Assembly (NCBI GenBank): GCA_012728895.1
Contig: JAAYEG010000001.1
Span: 1 to 43,491 of the forward strand
Direction: 5' to 3'
Length of the DNA stretch: 43,491 nt
DNA from: Methanospirillum sp.
GTDB lineage: Archaea; Halobacteriota; Methanomicrobia; Methanomicrobiales; Methanospirillaceae
Positions 38,614-43,491 of the stretch are shown here, one piece after another (position 1 is the stretch's first letter; each line of letters opens with the position of its first letter). A program made the position numbers and the translations under genes. The notes beneath the pieces are model-generated. The model did not search any database, was not told where the DNA came from, and saw only the letters and a list, made by a program, of their open reading frames with translations.

Positions 38614-38780
38614 TGGCGCCACGAAAGACCCCGCGTCCATCCCCCGCCCCGCCGGGCCCAAACGCCGGGCCGAGCCTGCCTGGACCGGCGCGAAGCCGTT
38701 CCGCCTCCCGGCACACCTGGACCCTGAGCCCCGAGGACCGGGCCTGGCTGAGCGAGCACCTCCGCCGGGGCACGACGTGA
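38613..38780 (+). CDS. Possible small protein coupled to the C39-like gene
   Basis: A 55-codon frame whose ATG shares one base with the previous stop (TGATG). The first 35 residues are Pro/Arg/Ser-rich; the end (TWTLSPEDRAWLSEHL) looks like a real amphipathic helix. No homologue recognised and no clear ribosome-binding site, so translation would rely on coupling. Weak call. Confidence 0.3.
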   Translation: MAPRKTPRPSPAPPGPNAGPSLPGPARSRSASRHTWTLSPEDRAWLSEHLRRGTT

Positions 38781-39116
38781 TTGGGGCTCCTCCCGGGGAG
38801 TCGCGCCACACGGCCCGGCGGTGACCCGGGACGCGTTCACGGGCCGGCGCCCGGGGCGTAACGAGAGAGAGCGAGGTTGAATGGTCACGGGGGTGTTTCC
38901 CGGTCTGCGTTTTTGTCGGCCCGGGACCGTCCCGCCGCGGGATGGTCCAGGACGGCTCCGTCGCGTCGGAGCCGGTTCTCCGGGCTCCCGCTGTCGCGGA
39001 GAACGGGGGGTCCGGGACGCCGGGAGCGCCGGCACCCTCCCATCGTCGCCACGCGCAGCCGCCCCGCGGTCCCGACCCGGCCCTGTCGGCGGGGGCGCCG
39101 CCCCCCCTCCGGGCGG
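38781..39116. other. Intergenic, no gene seen
   Basis: GC-rich space between converging units. Frames here are shadows or Pro/Arg/Gly-rich; nothing recognised. Confidence 0.5.
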
Positions 39117-40477
39117 TCAGGAACCCGCGGCGTCCTGGAGGTCGAGCACCGTGCAGACACGGATCGAGAGCCGGGCGTCCAGGGTCGAGCTCCCGGCCGC
39201 GTTCGCGACGCGGAGCCTGACCGCGTAGTCTCCCACCCCCGGGTAGACGTGGCATGGATCGCGCTCGTTCGAGGTCGTGCCGTCGCCGAACGACCAGAGC
39301 CACTCGTCCGGCGACCCGCTCGAGGCGTCGGTGAACCCGACCTCGAACGGCTCGCCCCCGACGACCGGCGCGGCCGTGAAAGAGGCCCCCGGCGGCGGCA
39401 CTGGCTCCGGTACCGTGACCCGCGCGCTTCGCTCCGAGACCTGCCGGCCGGCAGCGTCGCGGACACGGAGCGTGGCCGTGTACACGCCGGGGGCCGCGTA
39501 GGCGTGGACCGGGTCACGGGTGACACCGACCGCCCCATCGCCGAACGACCAGTCCCAGACCCCGGCGGGGCCGCTGGACCGGTCGCCGAACCGGACGGTG
39601 CCCGGGTCCAGGACCGAGGCCGAGCGGAACGAGAACCCGGCGCGTAGGTCCGTCCGGTCCGTGCCTTCGCAGAGCGGGGAGGTGTCGACCATGTACCCCG
39701 CAACCCGGCAACTCCGGTCGGAGATCCCGTCCCCGTCCCGGTCGACCGAGGTCTCCGAGAACCCCGTCCCGGTCGGGCGCCCCCAATAGTTCCCGGAGAC
39801 CAGGGGGCCACCCGCAATCGAGGGGCCCGGGCGGGGGCCGTCGGTCCAGGAGAACCAGGTGCTCTGCTCGCCGACGTGGACGTTCCGAGCGTTCGAGAGG
39901 TAGTTGTCGGCGATCACCCCGTAGCGGGCGCGGAACAGATAAATCCCCGTCTGGCGCTGTCGGTGACCCGGTTCGAGGCGACCCGGGTTCCGGTCGAGCC
40001 TCCCGAGAGCACGACACCGTAGCCGTTCTTCTCGAGCCGGTTCGAGAGGACGGAGCCGTCCGCGGCCGGGTTGAACGTGACCCCGATGGCACAGGACTCG
40101 ACGAGGCAGCCGTCCACGCTGACGTTCGCGGCGTCCCAGGCGTAGCACCCGTAGTGGAGGTCGGCGATCCGGATGTTCCTGACCGTCACGTTCCGGACGG
40201 GGCCGGGCGAACCGTGGACCAGGACGCCGCAGGAGTCCGGCTCCCCGCTTCCGCGGACCGTCCAGCCGTTCCCGTCGAGCGTCACGTCGGACGAGCGCAC
40301 CTCGATCCCCACCGCCCCGCCGGGGACCGAGAGGTTCCCCCCGAGGAGGTAGGTGCCGGGCGCCTCGATCACGGTCGGGCCGTGGACCAGGGTTCCGGCA
40401 GCGGTCGTCCCATTACAGGCGAGCGCCCCGACCAGCAGGCAGGCGGCGAGCGCCCACCCGCACCACCTGAGATGCAC
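39117..40477 (-). pseudogene. Frameshifted secreted NosD-like beta-helix / PKD protein
   Basis: Two minus-strand frames make one surface protein. Frame A (start ATG 40477) has a signal peptide, then NosD/CASH right-handed beta-helix repeats (TLDGNGWTV, VRNVTVRNIRIADLHYGCY, LSNRLEKNGYGV). It runs off course after NRVTDSAR. Frame B resumes as TGIYLFRARYG, YLSNARNVHVG and NYWG, followed by two PKD domains (FGDGAVGVTRDPVHAY, SFGDGTTSNERDPCHVY) to the stop at 39117. A one-base deletion near 39949-39955 explains the break. It could be a true pseudogene, phase variation or a sequencing error. The intact protein would have about 450 residues and a polysaccharide- or protein-binding surface role. Confidence 0.8.
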
Positions 40478-40520
40478 CCGGCGATTGTCCCCCCGCAGGT
40501 GTCTATTGGGGAGAGGGGGC

Positions 40521-40530
40521 CATAAATACC
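40521..40530 (-). promoter_or_regulatory. TATA box for the NosD/PKD gene
   Basis: GTATTTATGG on the minus strand about 48 bp before ATG 40477, a strong archaeal TATA match, suggesting the broken gene is still transcribed. Confidence 0.6.
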
Positions 40531-40579
40531 GACCCCCGGGCAGAATGCAACCCTGCTCTGCTTCGCCGAAACGGGCCGG

Positions 40580-41830
40580 TCAGGCGCCCCGACGGATCCG
40601 GACCGAGGCGGCGTGCGCCGGCAGCCCCTCGGCCCCCGCGATCGCCTCGACGACGTCCCCGATCGTCTCCAGGCCCTCGCGGGTGAGCTGCTGGACTGTC
40701 GAGGTCTTGCAGAAGTGGCGGACGTCGAGCCCCGAGCGGGTCGCCGCGTGGCCGGCCGTGGGGAGGACGTGGTTCGTGCCGGTCCCGTAGTCCCCGCAGG
40801 CGACCGGCGAGTAAGGGCCCAGGAAGACCGAGCCGGCGTTCCGGACCATACCCAGGACCGCGAACGGGTCGGCGACCTGGATCCCCAGGTGCTCGGGCGC
40901 GACCCGATCGACGGCGGTCACCGCCTCCTCGATCGAGTCGACGAGTACGTAGCCGCAGTTGTCGAGGGCCCTGTCCAGGATGGGGCGCCTCTCCGCCACT
41001 GCGGCCATCGCCGTCAGCTCGCGCCCGACCTCGCGGGCGAGCTCCGGGTCCGTCGTCACGAGGAGGGCGGCCGCGTGGGAGTCGTGCTCGGCCTGCGCGA
41101 GCATGTCGGCCGCGATGAACCCGGGACGCGCCGTCGCGTCGGCGATGATCGCGATCTCGCTCGGGCCGGCCGGGAAGTCGATCTCGACCTCGTCCTGCAG
41201 GAGCTGCTTGGCGGCGGTCACGAAGATGTTCCCCGGCCCGACCACCTTCTGGACGGGCAGGATCGAGTCCGTTCCGAGGGCCATGGCCGCGATCGCCTGG
41301 GCCCCGCCGACCCGGTAGATCTCGTCGATCCCGGCGATGTCGAGCGCGACCAGGGTGAGCGGGTTGATCGGCGGCGGCGAGCAGCAGCAGATGGACGGCA
41401 CGCCCGCGACGCGCGCCGGCACGACGCACATCAGGGCGGTCGAGGGGTATGCGGCGCGCCCGCCGGGGACGTACGCGCCGACCCGCGCGAGCGGGGTGGT
41501 CCGGGCCCCGAGGGTGATCCCGGGCTCGACCTCTGTGAGCCAGAGCCCGGGGGGGCGCTGGAGCTCGTGGAAGGCGGTGATCCGGGCCTCGGACTCGACG
41601 AGGGCCTCGGCCACGCGGGGGTCGACGGACTCGTACGCGGCCTCACGCTCGGCATCGCTGACGGCGAGATCCCCGAGCTCGACCCCGTCGTAGCGGCGCG
41701 TCAGCTCGCGGAGCGCTCCGTCGCCCCCGGTGCGCACCTGGCCGATGATCGCGGCGGCCGCGTCCCGGGCGTCGGCCAGGGAGGTGCGCCGCCCCCCTAT
41801 CCAGGAGTCGATCTCGATGGGGCCCCACAT
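40580..41830 (-). CDS. hisD: Histidinol dehydrogenase
   Basis: A 416-residue zinc enzyme of histidine synthesis that oxidises L-histidinol to L-histidine in two NAD-dependent steps. Motifs: YVPGGRAAYPST, GGAQAIAAMA, KVVGPGN, DFPAGPSE, EHD with the catalytic-zone QAEHDSHAA, and E313-H314 in APEHL as general base/acid. Length is usual. No other his genes are near, so the pathway is scattered as in many archaea. Start ATG 41830 gives the short family N-terminus. Confidence 0.96.
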   Translation of the reverse strand: MWGPIEIDSWIGGRRTSLADARDAAAAIIGQVRTGGDGALRELTRRYDGVELGDLAVSDAEREAAYESVDPRVAEALVESEARITAFHELQRPPGLWLTEVEPGITLGARTTPLARVGAYVPGGRAAYPSTALMCVVPARVAGVPSICCCSPPPINPLTLVALDIAGIDEIYRVGGAQAIAAMALGTDSILPVQKVVGPGNIFVTAAKQLLQDEVEIDFPAGPSEIAIIADATARPGFIAADMLAQAEHDSHAAALLVTTDPELAREVGRELTAMAAVAERRPILDRALDNCGYVLVDSIEEAVTAVDRVAPEHLGIQVADPFAVLGMVRNAGSVFLGPYSPVACGDYGTGTNHVLPTAGHAATRSGLDVRHFCKTSTVQQLTREGLETIGDVVEAIAGAEGLPAHAASVRIRRGA

Positions 41831-41870
41831 GCCTGATCGGTCTACCGGCGATTAAAAAAGGGTATCCGGC

Positions 41871-42833
41871 TCAGAGCGCGTCGGCCGCCGCGACCAGGTC
41901 CCTGAACCGGCGGGTGCGGTGCAGGAGGGCGAAGCCGACCCGCTCGATGAAGGTGAACGTGAAATCGCCGCCCGCGGCGTGCGGGTGGCCCCCTCCGCCG
42001 AACCGGCGGGCGACGAGGTGGCTGATCGGTGGGACGGACCGGATCGAGAACCGGCCCGAGCCGTTCACGATCACCTCGACCTCGGTCCCGAGCCTCTCGC
42101 GGATCGCCGCGGCGGTCTCGGAGGGGTAGCCGTAGAGCGGGGCGAATGCGACCCGGTAGCGCTCGCCGGCGAGGTGGACGTGGGCAACCGAGCGGTCGAT
42201 CATCGCGGACATCTCGTCGCGGATCTCGGCGTACTCGGCCTCGACCTTGGCGTCGGTGAACCGGCCCCTGGCCAGCAGGTCGCGGACGTGGTTCCGGTTT
42301 TTCGGGCGCTGGAGCACCTGGCCGAGGACGGCTGACCGGGGGTCCAGGTGGAGCCAGAGGTCGTAATCGCAGACCACGCCGGCGATCTCGCGCGCGACGG
42401 AGTCCCCGGGAAGGAGGTCGCGGGCGACGATCCCGCACCCGCACGTCGCCGTGTCCACCCGGAGCAGGTCGACCCGCGCGCGGACGGCCTCCTGCTCGTC
42501 GTCGTCCCACCGGTGGTGGTCGCGCCACTCGACCCGCCAGCCGCTAGCCCGGGCGACCTCGAGCGAGGAGAGGGCCGGCTCCCGGTACCCGAGGTCGCTG
42601 ATCGAGAGGAGGTCGCCGCGTCCCGGCAGGGCCGCGAGCCGCTCGAGGAAGGCGGGGAACTTGCCGACTGACGAGAAGACGGTGAAGACGTCCCCGTAGC
42701 GCCGCCGGTGGATCGCGTCCGCGCCGACCGCGTCCAAATCGTTGTGGGTGAGGTGCACCACGGAGGCCCGCCGTTCCCGTGCGGCGTCGACGACGCGCTC
42801 CTCGGCCAGCGAGAGTGTGGGGACGTGGGACAT
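41871..42833 (-). CDS. DHH-family phosphoesterase
   Basis: A 320-residue DHH/DHHA1 phosphoesterase. Motif I is D32-x-D34 in HNDLDAVG, motif II D80 in SDLG, motif III D105-H106-H107, and the DHHA1 substrate-binding motif is FGGGGHPHAAGG near residue 265-277. All catalytic metal ligands are present. Relatives degrade nano-RNA or cyclic dinucleotides; archaeal single-domain members of this kind have no fixed role. The start is ATG 42833; an in-frame GTG at 42851 is possible but has no ribosome-binding site. It is upstream of hisD with a 40-bp gap and could be co-transcribed. Confidence 0.9.
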   Translation of the reverse strand: MSHVPTLSLAEERVVDAARERRASVVHLTHNDLDAVGADAIHRRRYGDVFTVFSSVGKFPAFLERLAALPGRGDLLSISDLGYREPALSSLEVARASGWRVEWRDHHRWDDDEQEAVRARVDLLRVDTATCGCGIVARDLLPGDSVAREIAGVVCDYDLWLHLDPRSAVLGQVLQRPKNRNHVRDLLARGRFTDAKVEAEYAEIRDEMSAMIDRSVAHVHLAGERYRVAFAPLYGYPSETAAAIRERLGTEVEVIVNGSGRFSIRSVPPISHLVARRFGGGGHPHAAGGDFTFTFIERVGFALLHRTRRFRDLVAAADAL

Positions 42834-42902
42834 GCACCTAGGGGTGGGCACGGGGAGGAATGAAGGTATCCGAAGCGGACCCCCCCGCCTCCCTGCACCG
42901 TG

Positions 42903-42912
42903 AATTATTTAT
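42903..42912 (+). promoter_or_regulatory. TATA box for tRNA-Phe
   Basis: AATTATTTAT about 32 bp before the tRNA 5' end, typical for archaeal stable RNA genes. Confidence 0.7.
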
Positions 42913-42939
42913 CCGGGAAGGGGCAACGTGGATCCGCCT

Positions 42940-43013
42940 GCCTTAGTAGCTCAGTTTGGGAGAGCGCCAGACTGAAGATCTGGTTGTCCCCGGTTCAAAT
43001 CCGGGCTGAGGCA
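42940..43013 (+). tRNA. tRNA-Phe (anticodon GAA)
   Basis: 74 nt without intron. Acceptor GCCTTAG (42940-42946) pairs with CTGAGGC (43006-43012) through one G-U pair, discriminator A 43013. Anticodon stem CCAGA/TCTGG with anticodon GAA at 42974-42976. T-arm contains GGTTCAAATCC. CCA is not encoded. A T-run (CTTTTAC) just after is a likely terminator. Confidence 0.96.
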
Positions 43014-43414
43014 CTTTTACGCATATTTTAGCGTTCTTTCGTCAAATGGAACCAGATTTATTTTTATTTCGCTCACGATTATTGCCATCGCATCGGGTCG
43101 TAATAATCGCACATAGGGCAAGCGCGTGGTCCATCACACGGGCGCAGACAGGGGCTCGTTTCATTCTGTCTGTCTCGCGTCCAGCCGAGCATAGAAGAAG
43201 GTCGAGCCCTCGCCGGGCGCTGACTCCTCAGCTGCTCTTCCGGAACTCGCCGGTCTGCTCGGTAGTGTAGCGAAAGTTCTGTAAAAGTGCAAGAGGCCCT
43301 GAGTCCAACCAGAAATTTCACAAAGGAGAACCAGGACCATGATCCCGTTATCGTGTATCGAAGATGGGTATAGTGTCATTTCAACCCCTAACTCCTATCA
43401 TGTAGGAGGAGTTC
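43014..43414. other. AT-richer intergenic region next to a mobile element
   Basis: About 400 bp of clearly lower GC than the rest of the window, starting with TTTTTATTTC-like runs. Short minus-strand frames look protein-like only in fragments and are not identified. Possibly foreign DNA inserted downstream of tRNA-Phe, but no repeat of the tRNA 3' end is visible. Confidence 0.4.
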
Positions 43415-43491
43415 ATGACCAGGATTATCTGCCCGCGCTGTCACTGCGAGAAGTTGTATCGCATGAGCACGGGAAAGCGTCGATGCTCCCA
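43415..43491 (+). CDS. Transposase N-terminal zinc ribbon (IS1595-like), cut by the window edge
   Basis: The visible 25 codons start MTRIICPRC and continue with a second cysteine pair and a basic YRMSTGKRRC stretch. This is the zinc-ribbon start typical of IS1595-family transposases. GGAGGA at 43405-43410 is an ideal ribosome-binding site. The DDE catalytic domain would lie beyond the window. The inverted repeat is not confirmed. Because the gene looks intact here, the element may be young. Confidence 0.6.
   Translation, partial: MTRIICPRCHCEKLYRMSTGKRRCS

Noticed and set aside
42940-43491. attachment-site duplication at tRNA-Phe
   Set aside because: No repeat of the tRNA 3' end is visible before the window closes.

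Overview
The window looks like chromosome of a high-GC methanogenic archaeon, most likely of the order Methanomicrobiales. Supporting features are a fused Fae-Hps enzyme, a CbiMNQO metal-uptake operon, a geranylgeranyl reductase, an XPF-type Hef helicase-nuclease, archaeal TATA boxes, an intron-bearing tRNA-Trp that carries its own box C/D guide RNA, PKD/cohesin/dockerin surface proteins and a bacterial-type gyrase. No rRNA or methanogenesis operon is present, so placement below the order is not attempted. Genes are packed with many ATGA/GTGA overlaps.

Left part (1-10.3 kb): the end of a cyclophilin gene, a stand-alone nitrogenase-component-1-like gene, then a tight five-gene run (thioredoxin, EndoIII-like glycosylase, class II aldolase, MTI phosphorylase, 5'-deoxyadenosine/SAH/MTA deaminase). 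The last three look like a salvage module for by-products of S-adenosylmethionine. A convergent bacterial-type acyl-CoA synthetase follows. Next come tRNA-Trp with its intronic box C/D RNA, fae-hps, a transposase remnant and a flavodoxin.

Middle (10.5-26.6 kb): a UPF0173 hydrolase, a Cmi4-like HTH protein, glyS-hef, a zinc-ribbon protein and UPF0147. Then comes a divergent locus in which a polytopic membrane protein faces a two-gene operon. That operon joins a large PhoU/DUF47-tailed protein to a PPDK-like protein that keeps the ATP and phosphohistidine domains but has no PEP/pyruvate domain. gyrB-gyrA follows on the minus strand.

Right part (26.8-43.5 kb), mostly on the minus strand: a small conserved protein, a PP2C phosphatase, cbiMNOQ, a geranylgeranyl reductase and a DEAD-box helicase. 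A plus-strand island holds two secreted proteins with cohesin-like domains, one also with a dockerin. Between them lies a decayed 5-formyltetrahydrofolate cyclo-ligase gene. A C39-like cysteine-protease-fold protein, a frameshifted NosD/PKD surface gene, hisD, a DHH phosphoesterase and tRNA-Phe follow. The window ends in an AT-richer stretch with the start of an IS1595-like transposase.

The least explained systems are the PhoU/truncated-PPDK locus (17.2-22.0 kb), the cohesin/dockerin surface island (33.7-37.6 kb) and the lone nitrogenase-like subunit. All calls come from reading the sequence and from recalled family knowledge; no database search was run.
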